This document shows, piece by piece, positions 17,102 through 25,463 of a stretch of DNA of 64,000 nt; positions within the stretch are counted from its first letter, which is position 1, and each line of letters begins with the position of its first letter. A model generated the notes under the pieces. It had not been told where the DNA came from, did not search any database, and saw only the letters and a list, made by a program, of their open reading frames with translations. Source of the DNA: a bacterium HR40 (GTDB taxonomy: Bacteria; Pseudomonadota; Alphaproteobacteria; Geminicoccales; Geminicoccaceae); the NCBI GenBank assembly GCA_002898275.1, contig BEIQ01000003.1, positions 186,001 through 250,000 on the forward strand. Reading direction: 5' to 3'. The translations under genes were made by a program, and so were the position numbers.

Positions 17102-17167
17102 GGTCCCCTGCCTCCTCCGCTCGGGCGAAGCGGATCTGCCCCTTGCCCGAGGATCGTGGGGAAGATA

Positions 17168-17181
17168 GTTTCATTTGAAAC
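17168..17181. promoter_or_regulatory. Palindromic MarR-type operator between hmgA and marR
   Basis: GTTTCA (17168-17173), a TT spacer and TGAAAC (17176-17181) form a perfect inverted repeat in the 101 bp gap between divergent hmgA and the marR gene. It sits 22 bp before the marR start and 67 bp from the hmgA start. The size and symmetry fit a MarR dimer site. Confidence 0.7.
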
Positions 17182-17202
17182 CATGTCAACAGGAGGTCAG
17201 CC

Positions 17203-17718
17203 GTGACCGTGGCCACGGCCGGGATTGCCGGGAACCGCGAGGAGAGTCTGGGGAGCCTCGACCTCGAGTGGTTCCTTCCCTATCGCTTGTCGGTCCTCGC
17301 CAATCGCGTCAGCCGGGCGCTTGCCGTGCGCTATCGCCACCGCTTCGGCCTCTCCATTCCGGAATGGCGGGTGCTCGCGGTGTTGGGACGCGACGGCCGG
17401 CTATCGGCCGGTGACATCGCGGCTCGCACCAGCATGGACAAGGTCAAGGTGAGCCGCGCCATCGCTGCGCTGCTGCGCAAGGGTCTGGTGCGCCGCCAGC
17501 GCGATCCCCGCGATCGCCGGGTCACCCGCATCGAACCCACCGAGAGCGGTCGCGAGGTCTATGGGGCGGTGGCTCGGCTCGCCCTCTCCTGGCAAGAGGA
17601 ATGGCTCGGCCGCCTCGGTGCAGCCGACCGCGAGCGGCTTTGGCAGCTGCTCGATCGATTGGAGTCGAGTCTCTCGGCTCTCGAGGAGCTGCCAGAGCCC
17701 TCCGCGACTGTCGATTGA
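17203..17718 (+). CDS. MarR-family transcriptional regulator of the homogentisate genes (inferred target)
   Basis: The 171-residue protein has a MarR winged helix-turn-helix: FGLSIPEWRVLAVLGRDGRLSAGDIAARTSMDKVKVSRAIAAL (written here as the region about 47-90), then the wing RRQRDPRDRRVTRIEPTESG. It starts at a GTG at 17203 preceded by AGGAGGT; no ATG is suitably placed. It is divergent from hmgA/FAH with a perfect 14 bp palindrome in between, so autoregulation and control of homogentisate catabolism, perhaps relieved by a pathway intermediate, are likely but inferred. The -35 of the tRNA-Leu promoter overlaps its stop codon. Confidence 0.87.
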   Translation: MTVATAGIAGNREESLGSLDLEWFLPYRLSVLANRVSRALAVRYRHRFGLSIPEWRVLAVLGRDGRLSAGDIAARTSMDKVKVSRAIAALLRKGLVRRQRDPRDRRVTRIEPTESGREVYGAVARLALSWQEEWLGRLGAADRERLWQLLDRLESSLSALEELPEPSATVD

Positions 17719-17742
17719 CAGACGGCCGGCGCTCCCTAAGCT
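17715..17742 (+). promoter_or_regulatory. Promoter of tRNA-Leu, overlapping the marR stop
   Basis: TTGACA (17715-17720) and TAAGCT (17737-17742) are 16 bp apart and end 9 bp before the tRNA. The TGA stop of marR lies inside the -35 hexamer. Confidence 0.7.
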
Positions 17743-17751
17743 GGTCTCGCA

Positions 17752-17838
17752 GCCCCTGTGGCGGAACAGGTAGACGCGGCAGACTCAAAATCTGTTGCCC
17801 GCGAGGGCGTGCCGGTTCGACTCCGGCCAGGGGCACCA
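17752..17838 (+). tRNA. tRNA-Leu (CAA)
   Basis: A class II tRNA with acceptor GCCCCTG/CAGGGGC, anticodon stem GCAGA/TCTGT and loop CTCAAAA giving anticodon CAA. It has a long variable arm (GCCCGCGAGGGC) and a T arm GCCGGTTCGACTCCGGC. The discriminator is A and CCA is encoded, ending at 17838; 87 nt in all. Confidence 0.97.
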
Positions 17839-17922
17839 CCCCCGCCGCGGCTCGCGGCACCCGAGCGGAACGGAAGGCCGCAGCGACCTCCCGTTCCTCG
17901 CCCGAGGATCGGCCGACGCTGT

Positions 17923-18957
17923 TCAGACCGCGGCGGTGAGGAGGGAGTCGAGCTCGGCAGCGGTGATCGGCCCGCTGGCGAAGAAGCTCGAAAGAGCCGA
18001 GGGGCTCACGGCCGTGAGCTCGATCGTCGTGTCGTCGAACTGCAGCACCTCGACGTCCTTGACGAAATCGCGGCCCTCGTCGCCGTCGGCCGCACGGGTG
18101 TCCCACACCTGCAGGCGGCCACTCCGCCCCCAGACCAGGAAATCCTCGGACGAACCCGAGAACACGGCGGTATCGACACCGGAGCCACCCTCGACATAAT
18201 CGTTGCCGCCGTCACCCCTCAGGGTGTCGTCGCCGCTCTCGCCCTCGAGCTTGTCGTTGCCGGCTCCGCCCGCGATCGTGTCGTTGCCGCTGCCACCCTC
18301 GAGCTTGTCGTTGCCGGCTCCACCGTAGACCTCGTCATCGCCGGCTTCGGCGTCGACCCGATCGTTGCCGCCCGCCGCGTCGATGACATCGTCACCGGCC
18401 GTGCCCCGGAGTCGCTCGCTGGCATCGGTGCCGACGATGTCGGATCCCACCGGCCTGGCGAGCAAGCCCGCGAGCGGAGTTCCATTGATGCTGAGCTCGG
18501 GCCGGTAGACGAAATACTTCTCGATTTGGACCCGACCCGACCCGTCGTTCGCCACGATGTAGAGATCGTCGCCGTCGGTCGCGAATGACAGATCGGTCGT
18601 GGCGAGATCGCGGAATGTCAGGTTTTCACCCGACTCCGCGTCTTCGATTTCGTCTTTCCCGAACTGTCCTGCGAAAACGAACTCGTCGATGCCGGTTCCG
18701 CCGTAGAGCTTGTCGTCCCCGTTGCCGCCCTCGATCCGGTCGTGACCGGCGAGGCCGTAGATCCGGTCCTTCCCAGCGGTGCCGACGAGCAGATCGTCAG
18801 CCGCGCTGCCATAGATCGTGCGGCCGCCGCGGCTCGCGAACCCGCCGGACCAGCCATGGTCCTCGTCGCCATGCCCGTAGCCGTCGCTCCTGCGGTAGCG
18901 GCGCTCCCGGGGCTCGTAGCCATCGTCCTCGTGACGACGTCCCTCTCTCGATGACAT
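17923..18957 (-). CDS. RTX-repeat calcium-binding protein, probably secreted by a type I system
   Basis: The 344-residue product has a very charged N-terminus, then glycine/aspartate nonapeptides of the GGxGxDxUx type: a first block at about 50-90 (IYGSAADDLLVGTAGKD onward) and a longer second block at about 185-265 (GGAGNDKLEGGSGNDTIAG). It has no N-terminal signal peptide. The C-terminal 75 residues are apolar and acidic, as expected for an ABC-type (type I) secretion signal. No transporter or fusion-protein genes adjoin it, and no enzymatic domain is visible, so its role outside the cell is unknown. The ATG at 18957 is preceded by GGAGGG; one further ATG upstream is less well placed. Confidence 0.85.
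   Translation of the reverse strand: MSSREGRRHEDDGYEPRERRYRRSDGYGHGDEDHGWSGGFASRGGRTIYGSAADDLLVGTAGKDRIYGLAGHDRIEGGNGDDKLYGGTGIDEFVFAGQFGKDEIEDAESGENLTFRDLATTDLSFATDGDDLYIVANDGSGRVQIEKYFVYRPELSINGTPLAGLLARPVGSDIVGTDASERLRGTAGDDVIDAAGGNDRVDAEAGDDEVYGGAGNDKLEGGSGNDTIAGGAGNDKLEGESGDDTLRGDGGNDYVEGGSGVDTAVFSGSSEDFLVWGRSGRLQVWDTRAADGDEGRDFVKDVEVLQFDDTTIELTAVSPSALSSFFASGPITAAELDSLLTAAV
18242..18349. repeat. 54 bp tandem repeat inside the RTX gene
   Basis: Two 54 bp units (18242-18295 and 18296-18349) start with a nearly identical 29 bp segment, one mismatch. Each unit encodes two nonapeptides, so this is a recent duplication within the repeat domain. Confidence 0.75.
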
Positions 18958-19056
18958 GCTCGTTCCCTCCCTCGGAAACCGCATGTCCCTTGACACCGCG
19001 ATCTTGCGCAAAGCTTGCAAACGACGCTGCCCGCGTCGTCGGTCGAAACGCGGGCT

Positions 19057-19674
19057 CTAGGAGGTGGGCCGGAAGCTGTTGGCGATCGCTTCGAAGTGCC
19101 GCAGTCGGCGATCGCTCAGGGTGCGGATGTTGATGGCATAGCGTCGGTCTCCGGCCGCCACGAGCCGGACCTGCATGTGCAGGGCGAAGCCCTCGCCGCC
19201 GTAGCGGCAGCGAAGCAGATGGTGACCGGCATGATTGCGCGTGGGGCGGTCGCAGGCGGCTAGGGCGAGCCGGCCGAGACGGCCGAGCCCGAGCGCCAGG
19301 GCTTGGATGGCCCGGCGCACCCCGTCGCTGGCGAGCGGACTGTCAGGATCGCGGGCGAAGCGGGAGAGCGCCTCGACATAGGCACCGAGATCCACCTCCA
19401 TGCGCGATTCCAGCCAGCGTCCGGGGCGCGTCCAGGCGAGCTCGTCACGCCGGCGGTCGAGCTCGCGCACGGTCATCCGGCTGAGATCGGCGAACTGCCC
19501 GGCTTGCGGAACGATGCGGGCGATGGTCCCCGGGGCAGCGTCCCCGGTTGCGACTTCGCACCGCAGACCGCTCTCCGCCGGCACCAGCATGCCGGCACAA
19601 GGGTCGCTGCGGGCTTCGGCGCTCGCCCCGAAGAGGCTGGCCAGGACGAGAAAGCTGAAGGCGAGGCTCGGCAT
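19057..19674 (-). CDS. Exported protein of unknown function
   Basis: A 205-residue protein starting MPSLAFSFLVLASLFGASAEA, a clean signal peptide. Four cysteines in the mature part (DPCAGM, LRCEVA, AACDRP, LRCRYG) could form two periplasmic disulphides. The rest is arginine-rich and helical, ending in LRHFEAIANSFRPTS. The ATG at 19674 is chosen because it puts the signal at the N-terminus; a longer frame begins with unlikely basic sequence. I recognise no family. It lies downstream of the small winged-helix-like gene on the same strand, 95 bp away. Confidence 0.68.
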   Translation of the reverse strand: MPSLAFSFLVLASLFGASAEARSDPCAGMLVPAESGLRCEVATGDAAPGTIARIVPQAGQFADLSRMTVRELDRRRDELAWTRPGRWLESRMEVDLGAYVEALSRFARDPDSPLASDGVRRAIQALALGLGRLGRLALAACDRPTRNHAGHHLLRCRYGGEGFALHMQVRLVAAGDRRYAINIRTLSDRRLRHFEAIANSFRPTS

Positions 19675-19769
19675 GCTCCCCGGCTCGATCCGCGAACATT
19701 CTGATCGGCCGCTCTCACGGCGGCTTCCAGCGGTCTTAGCAGTCCGCCTACACGATCGCTGTAGAACCG

Positions 19770-20267
19770 TCAAGACGTCCCGCCCTCGTCGCCTGGAATC
19801 GCGTCGCCCATCAATTGTCGCAAGTAGTGCTTACCATGGTGTGACACGCGGTAGCGTCCCTTCTGCACCATGAAGGCGCGTTTGGCATTGATGGCCTGGC
19901 GCACGCATTGCGACGGATTGCCGATTCGGAAGCCGTGTTCGGCGAGGCGGCGACTGGCCTCGGCTGTGGTGAAGGCGCGATCGGGATTGTGTTGCTGGCA
20001 CCAGAAGCCGGAGGCCAACATGCGGTCGACTTCGGTGGCGTTCTGCGGCAGATGGTGGATGAACTCGCCGAAGCTCGCGAGCCCGACCGGCTCACCGGCG
20101 CTCGGCGGCGGAGCCACCGCAGCCTGGGTCGAGAGCGGCGCGCCTTCGACGAGCCGCGCCAGGAGCGTGCGCAGGGACTCGGCGTAGCGCTCGACGAAGG
20201 CCTCCCGCCCCTCGACCTCGAGCTCTCCCTGAGAGAGATTGATCTTGATGCGCACCCGGTCGTCCAT
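19770..20267 (-). CDS. Hypothetical protein with likely C-terminal winged helix
   Basis: This 165-residue protein has a short N-terminal module (VRIKINLSQGELEVEGREAF, then a helix ERYAESLRTLLARL), a flexible Ala/Pro linker at about 45-60, and a C-terminal helical domain of some 85 residues. In the latter, FTTAEASRRLAEHGFRIGNPSQCVRQAI (about 98-125) and RAFMVQKGRYRVSHHGKHYL look like a winged helix with recognition helix and wing. A strand-plus-helix N-terminus followed by such a domain recurs in small conserved proteins of unknown role in bacteria and archaea. DNA binding is an inference. It has no obvious operon partner. Confidence 0.6.
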   Translation of the reverse strand: MDDRVRIKINLSQGELEVEGREAFVERYAESLRTLLARLVEGAPLSTQAAVAPPPSAGEPVGLASFGEFIHHLPQNATEVDRMLASGFWCQQHNPDRAFTTAEASRRLAEHGFRIGNPSQCVRQAINAKRAFMVQKGRYRVSHHGKHYLRQLMGDAIPGDEGGTS

Positions 20268-20337
20268 GCTGGGCGGATCCCTGGTTTCCAGCCCAGGTTA
20301 GGAGATCGGTGGCCGCCTGACAACCACTGATCACCCA

Positions 20338-20814
20338 TCATTTCCTGTCAACAGCATGGTGGCGGCGAGCCGCCGTGGGCAGGAGCAGGCGCTCGAGGGC
20401 GGTACGAATGGCGGGCGGGATGGGAGTCGACTTTTGGCTGGCCCGATCGACGAAGACGTGCACGAAATGGTCGTCGGCGCAGGCCACCGGATCGTCGGCG
20501 CGAAAGATCCCGATCTCGTAGCGCACGCTCGACCGTCCGATGTGGACGACCCGCAACCCGGCCCGCACCCGATCGGGGAAGGCGAGCGGGCGGTGGTAGC
20601 GACAGCCGCTCTCGACGGCATAACCGACCACGGGCGATTTCCATGGATCGAGACCGCCCTCCTCCATGAGATAGTGGGCGATCACTGTGTCGAAGTAAGA
20701 ATAATACACGACATTGTTCACATGACCGTAGATATCGTTGTCGAGCCAGCGGGTACCGAGATCCCGCACATAGGGAAAGGTGTCGATCGCTGGCGGTGCC
20801 CGGCGTTCGCTCAT
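20338..20814 (-). CDS. Acyl-CoA thioesterase, 4-hydroxybenzoyl-CoA thioesterase/FadM-like hotdog fold
   Basis: A 158-residue single-hotdog protein. The active-site segment WLDNDIYGHVNNVVYYSYFD (about 24-43) with Asp and the HVNN motif is typical of the 4-hydroxybenzoyl-CoA thioesterase/YbgC/FadM group. It probably hydrolyses acyl-CoA thioesters in the cytoplasm as a dimer or tetramer. The ATG at 20814 overlaps the stop of the aminopeptidase gene by four bases (20811-20814), so both come from one message. The chain length of the substrate cannot be told. Confidence 0.85.
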   Translation of the reverse strand: MSERRAPPAIDTFPYVRDLGTRWLDNDIYGHVNNVVYYSYFDTVIAHYLMEEGGLDPWKSPVVGYAVESGCRYHRPLAFPDRVRAGLRVVHIGRSSVRYEIGIFRADDPVACADDHFVHVFVDRASQKSTPIPPAIRTALERLLLPTAARRHHAVDRK

Positions 20815-22196
20815 GCCTCCTTGGCTCCCCGTGCTCGGACCCAGTCCTCGATGTGGGCGAACAATGGCCGGAAGCCGCTGGCTTCGCCGCCCACCGGCCT
20901 TCCCGGTCGGTGTTCGTCGTTCCACGCGAAGATGTCGAGATGGGCCCAACTTCGGCTGCCCTCGACGAAGGAGCGCAGGAACAGGGCGGCGGTGATGGCG
21001 CCCGCGAACGGTTTCTTGCCGGCATTGTCGAGGTCGGCAATGCGGCTTTCGAGATATCGCCGGTAGGGCTCGTGAAGGGGTAGGCGCCAGAGCGGCTCGT
21101 CGAGCCTTCGGCCTTGGGCGAGCAGCGCCGCCGCCAGGTCCTCGTCAGGGGTGAAGAGCGCCGGCAGATCGGGACCGAGGGCGACTCGCGCTGCACCCGT
21201 GAGCGTGGCCGCATCGAGCAGCAGGTCCGGCTTCTCGCCATCCGCTTCGGCGAGGGCATCGGCGAGGATCAGTCGTCCCTCCGCATCGGTATTGCCGATC
21301 TCGACGGTGATCCCCTTGCGGGTGCGCACCACGTCACCGGGGCGGAAGGCTGCCCCGTCGATGGCATTGTCGACCGCCGGCACGAGCAGCCGCAGACGCA
21401 CCGCGAACCCGCTCGCCATGATCGCCTGAGCCAGTGCCAGCATCAGCGCGGCTCCGCCCATGTCCTTTTTCATGAGCGCCATGGACGAGGCGGGCTTGAT
21501 GTCGAGGCCGCCCGTATCGAAGCACACGCCCTTGCCGACGAGGGTGAGCCGCGGCGCCGCCTCGTCGCCCCAGACGAGATCGAGCAATCGCGGCGGCCGC
21601 GGGCTGGCTCGGCCGACGGCGAAGATCGCCGGGTAGTCGCGCTCGAGCAGGGTCTCGCCCGCGATGCAGGAAAAGCGGGCTCCGAAGCGGGCAGCGACGT
21701 CCCGGACGGCATCGCCGAGCTCCTCGGGGCCGAGGTCGTTGGCCGGGGTGTTGACGAGATCGCGCGCGAGAAAGATGGCTTCGGCACGGATCCGAGCGGC
21801 CTCGGGTACCGCCATCGCCAGCGTGGGGCCGGCGTTGCCAGCGTCCCGGTAGCGGCGGAAGCGATAGCTCGCAAGCGCCCACCCGAGGGCGGCTTCCGCC
21901 GGATCCACCAAGCCCTCGGGATCGTCGATCCGAAAGACACCGGATCTGAGACCCTCCCGCGCCGCCGCCACGTCCCACAAGGAAGGTGGCTCGGACACGA
22001 TGAAGAGAGCGGAGCGTATCCCGCCCTCGGGGGACGGCAGCACCAAGACCGCCCCGGGCTTGGCCACGAACCCCGTTTCCTCGCGCCAGCGTCGGGCCGG
22101 CTCGCCCAGCTCCGCGAGCACCCGCTCGAGATCGGCTGCACGCACCGGCCGCAGCGGCCGCGCTGCTTCTCCAGCGGGAACGAACCCGGGCAACAT
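20811..22196 (-). CDS. Leucyl aminopeptidase family (M17) protein
   Basis: The 461-residue protein has a divergent N-terminal domain and an M17 catalytic domain with VGKGVCFDTGGLDIKP, the metal/catalytic DMGGAA segment and the family signature NTDAEGRL, followed by LTGAARVALG. M17 enzymes are hexameric two-metal aminopeptidases that release N-terminal residues in the cytoplasm. It is somewhat shorter than E. coli PepA (503) and closer to the PepB-like alphaproteobacterial group. It lies between valS (18 bp gap) and the thioesterase gene (4 bp overlap), all leftward. Confidence 0.9.
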   Translation of the reverse strand: MLPGFVPAGEAARPLRPVRAADLERVLAELGEPARRWREETGFVAKPGAVLVLPSPEGGIRSALFIVSEPPSLWDVAAAREGLRSGVFRIDDPEGLVDPAEAALGWALASYRFRRYRDAGNAGPTLAMAVPEAARIRAEAIFLARDLVNTPANDLGPEELGDAVRDVAARFGARFSCIAGETLLERDYPAIFAVGRASPRPPRLLDLVWGDEAAPRLTLVGKGVCFDTGGLDIKPASSMALMKKDMGGAALMLALAQAIMASGFAVRLRLLVPAVDNAIDGAAFRPGDVVRTRKGITVEIGNTDAEGRLILADALAEADGEKPDLLLDAATLTGAARVALGPDLPALFTPDEDLAAALLAQGRRLDEPLWRLPLHEPYRRYLESRIADLDNAGKKPFAGAITAALFLRSFVEGSRSWAHLDIFAWNDEHRPGRPVGGEASGFRPLFAHIEDWVRARGAKEA

Positions 22197-22214
22197 CCTC
22201 GCTCTCCGGCCGGC

Positions 22215-24860
22215 TCAAGCGATGCGCCGCAGCGCCTCGACGAGCCGCTCCCGCCGCTCGAGGGTCTCGGCGCGGCGCTCGCGATGCAGTTCCACCACCT
22301 CCGCCGGCGCGCGCGCGACGAAGCCGGGGTCCGCGAGTTTCGCGTCGAGCCGACCGAGTTCGGCGTCGAGCCGCTGCAACTCCTTCTCGAGACGGGACCG
22401 CTCCTTGGCAAGGTCGATGACTTCACCGACCGGCAGACTGAAGGTGGTTTCGTCCACCACGACCACCAGCGAGTGTGGCGAAGGTGGCGCCGGTTCCCGC
22501 TCGATCCGCTCGAGCCGGGCAAGTCGGCAGATCGCCTCCTCGTGTCGGGCGAGGCGAGCTCGCGTCGTCGGCGACGCACCGTGGTGGCGCAGCACGAGAC
22601 GCGCTGCCGGTGGCACGTTGAGCTCGGTCCGCGCGGCCCGGATGGCGCCGATGGTGCGGACGAGCCAACCGAGTTCGGCCTCCGCCTCGCGGTCGACGAG
22701 CTCGAGGGAGAGGCTGGGCCAGGGGCGGACGATGAGCATGCCGCCCGCCGCCCCGTAGAGCCGTTGCCAGAGTTCCTCGCTGACGAACGGCGCCATGGGA
22801 TGGAGGAGGTGCAGGATGTGGGCGAACACCCAGGCTCCAGTCGCCCGGGTCTCGCGGCGAACCGCCTCCTCCTCGCCGGTCAGCAGCGGCTTTGCCAGCT
22901 CCACCCACCAGTCGCAGAAGGTGTCCCAAACGAAACGGTAGAGGGTGCGCGCTGCCTCGTCGAAGCGGTAGCCCTCGAGCGCCCGCGTCACCTCGCTCGC
23001 CGTCTTCGCCGTTTCGCCGACGATCCAGCGGTTGAGAGCGATCCGGCCTGTCGAGGGATCGAAGGCGGGATCCAGGCTCACCTCGTACAGGGAAAGGAAG
23101 CGCGCAGCGTTCCAGATCTTGGTGACGAAGTTGCGAAAACCCTCGACCCTGCCGGGGCCGAAGCGCACGTCGCGTCCCTGCGACGTGCTGGCGAGCAAGG
23201 CGCAGCGCAGCGCGTCCGCGCCATATTCGCGGATGAGCTCGAGCGGATCGATGACGTTGCCCTTGGTCTTCGACATCTTCTGGCCGCGCTCGTCGCGCAC
23301 GAGGCCATGGATGTAGACGTCGCGAAACGGCACGTCGCCCATGAAGTGAAGACCCATCATCATCATGCGGGCGACCCAGAAGAAAATGATATCGAAACCG
23401 GTGACCAGCACGTCGGTCGGATAGAAGCGTGCGAGTTCCGGCGTGCGTTCCGGCCAACCCAGGGTCGAGAACGGCCACAGAGCCGAGGAGAACCAGGTGT
23501 CGAGGACGTCGGGATCGCGCTCGAGCGGCACCTCCTCGCCATAGTGGGCCCGAGCCCGCTCCCGCGCTTCCGCTTCGTCGCGACCGACGAAGATGCGCCC
23601 GTCCGGCCCGTACCAGGCGGGGATGCGATGACCCCACCACAGCTGGCGCGAGATGCACCAGGGCTGGATGTTGTGCATCCAGTCGAAGTAGGTGTTCTCC
23701 CACTGCTTGGGCACGAAACGCGTCCGCCCTTGCTCGACCGCACGGATGGCCGGCTGCGCCAGCACCTTGGCATCGACGTACCATTGATCGGTGAGGAAGG
23801 GCTCGAGCGGGGTGCCCGAACGGTCGCCGTGCGGTACCGTGTGGAGGTGGGTCTCGACCTTGTCGACCAGTCCGAGGCGCTCGAGCTCCTCGACGATCCG
23901 CCGCCGTGCCTCGAACCGGTCGAGGCCACGAAAGACCTCGGGAGCGTTGTCGTTGAGACGTCCGCGCTCGTCGAGCACGCTCACGAGGGCGAGACCATGG
24001 CGGCGGCCGATCTCGAAATCGGTGAAGTCGTGCGCCGGGGTCACCTTGACCGCGCCGGTTCCGAAGGTCGGATCCACCGCCGGATCGGCCACGATCGGCA
24101 GCCGCCTGCCCACCAGCGGCAGGATGGCGTGCCGTCCGATCAGATCGCGGTAGCGTTCGTCCTCGGGATGAACGGCGATTCCCGTATCCCCGAGCATGGT
24201 TTCGGGCCGGGTGGTCGCCACCACGAGAAAGCGGCCTGGCTCTCCCTCGACCGGATAGCGGATATACCAGAGCTGGCCTTTGACCTCGATGGGCTGCACC
24301 TCGAGATCGGAGACCGCGGTCTGCAGTGCCACGTCCCAGTTGACGAGCCGCTTGTCGCGATAGATCAGCCCCTCGTCGTAGAGGCGCACGAAGGCCTCCG
24401 TCACCGCGCGCGAGAGACCGGGATCGAGGGTGAAGCGTTCCCGCCGCCAGTCGGGCGAGGCGCCGAGCCGCCGCAGCTGGCGCACGATCTGGCCGCCCGA
24501 CTCCTCCTTCCATTTCCACACCTCGGCGAGAAAGGCCTCGCGTCCCATTTGGCGGCGGTCGCGGCCCTCCGCCGCGAGCTTGCGCTCCACCACCATCTGG
24601 GTGGCGATCCCGGCATGATCGGTCCCGGGCTGCCAAAGCACGTCCTCGCCGCGCATCCGGTGCCAGCGTACCAGGGTGTCCTGAATGGTGAAGGTCAGGG
24701 CGTGGCCCATGTGCAGGCTGCCGGTGACGTTGGGCGGCGGCATCATGATGCAGAAGGGCCGGGCGTGCTCGCGGCCTGCCGGCCGGAACAGACCGGCGCG
24801 CTCCCAGGCCTCGTAGATGCGCTCTTCGACCTCGGCAGGGCGGTAGGTCTTATCCAGCAT
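22215..24860 (-). CDS. valS: Valyl-tRNA synthetase
   Basis: The 881-residue class Ia synthetase charges tRNA-Val. The HIGH-type motif appears as SLHMGHAL near residue 48, and the KMSKS-type motif as [13 protein letters not shown] near 530. An editing (CP1) domain lies between, with [13 protein letters not shown]. The C-terminal coiled arm ([20 protein letters not shown]) that clasps tRNA is complete. Length and order are those of bacterial ValS. The gene heads a leftward set with the aminopeptidase and thioesterase genes. Confidence 0.98.
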   Translation of the reverse strand: MLDKTYRPAEVEERIYEAWERAGLFRPAGREHARPFCIMMPPPNVTGSLHMGHALTFTIQDTLVRWHRMRGEDVLWQPGTDHAGIATQMVVERKLAAEGRDRRQMGREAFLAEVWKWKEESGGQIVRQLRRLGASPDWRRERFTLDPGLSRAVTEAFVRLYDEGLIYRDKRLVNWDVALQTAVSDLEVQPIEVKGQLWYIRYPVEGEPGRFLVVATTRPETMLGDTGIAVHPEDERYRDLIGRHAILPLVGRRLPIVADPAVDPTFGTGAVKVTPAHDFTDFEIGRRHGLALVSVLDERGRLNDNAPEVFRGLDRFEARRRIVEELERLGLVDKVETHLHTVPHGDRSGTPLEPFLTDQWYVDAKVLAQPAIRAVEQGRTRFVPKQWENTYFDWMHNIQPWCISRQLWWGHRIPAWYGPDGRIFVGRDEAEARERARAHYGEEVPLERDPDVLDTWFSSALWPFSTLGWPERTPELARFYPTDVLVTGFDIIFFWVARMMMMGLHFMGDVPFRDVYIHGLVRDERGQKMSKTKGNVIDPLELIREYGADALRCALLASTSQGRDVRFGPGRVEGFRNFVTKIWNAARFLSLYEVSLDPAFDPSTGRIALNRWIVGETAKTASEVTRALEGYRFDEAARTLYRFVWDTFCDWWVELAKPLLTGEEEAVRRETRATGAWVFAHILHLLHPMAPFVSEELWQRLYGAAGGMLIVRPWPSLSLELVDREAEAELGWLVRTIGAIRAARTELNVPPAARLVLRHHGASPTTRARLARHEEAICRLARLERIEREPAPPSPHSLVVVVDETTFSLPVGEVIDLAKERSRLEKELQRLDAELGRLDAKLADPGFVARAPAEVVELHRERRAETLERRERLVEALRRIA

Positions 24861-25035
24861 GATCGGATCCGGCAGGAAGCAGGGATTTCGCAGCCGCGAA
24901 CGCGTTTAGGGCAGCCGTCGCCGCGCGGCAAGGCGAGGGCGCCGCTCGCGGCGCGGCGGATGTCCAAAACCGCTTCTTGCGGCCGATCCCGGCACGCGGT
25001 TCATCTGCGCTGCGGACAGCGCGAGGAGAAACCCC

Positions 25036-25452
25036 ATGACGCGGCTCGTGTCCTACGACGAGGCGCCGCCCGAGGTGCGGAGGGTGTTCGACGATATCAA
25101 GCGCACCCGCGGCGTCCCCGACGTCAACAATTTCTGGAAAGCGCTTGCCATTCACCCGCCGACCCTCGAGCGCGTCTGGCAGAACCTCAAACAGGTGATG
25201 GCCCCGGGCGCCCTCGACCCGCTCACCAAGGAAATGATCTACATCGCGGTGAGCGCGGCCCAGGGCTGCGAATACTGCATCGCCAGCCACACCGCCGCCG
25301 CTCGCGCCAAGGGTATGACGGATGCCATGTATGGCGAACTCCTCGCCGTGATCGGCATGGCAGCGGAGACCAACCGCCTTGCCCAGGCCCTCCGGGTGCC
25401 GGTCGATGCGGCCTTCCGCGCCGCACCCCCACCCCCGATCCCGAAAGCCTGA
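25036..25452 (+). CDS. Carboxymuconolactone decarboxylase/AhpD-family protein
   Basis: A 138-residue helical protein with the AhpD-type redox motif CEYCIASH: Cys78, Cys81 and His85. Such proteins are peroxidase-related thiol enzymes or act in thiol relay; the gamma-carboxymuconolactone decarboxylases themselves lack this CxxC. GAGGAGA precedes the ATG. It lies alone between valS and mfd, convergent with mfd (11 bp between stops). Confidence 0.87.
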   Translation: MTRLVSYDEAPPEVRRVFDDIKRTRGVPDVNNFWKALAIHPPTLERVWQNLKQVMAPGALDPLTKEMIYIAVSAAQGCEYCIASHTAAARAKGMTDAMYGELLAVIGMAAETNRLAQALRVPVDAAFRAAPPPPIPKA

Positions 25453-25463
25453 AGCGACATCAC

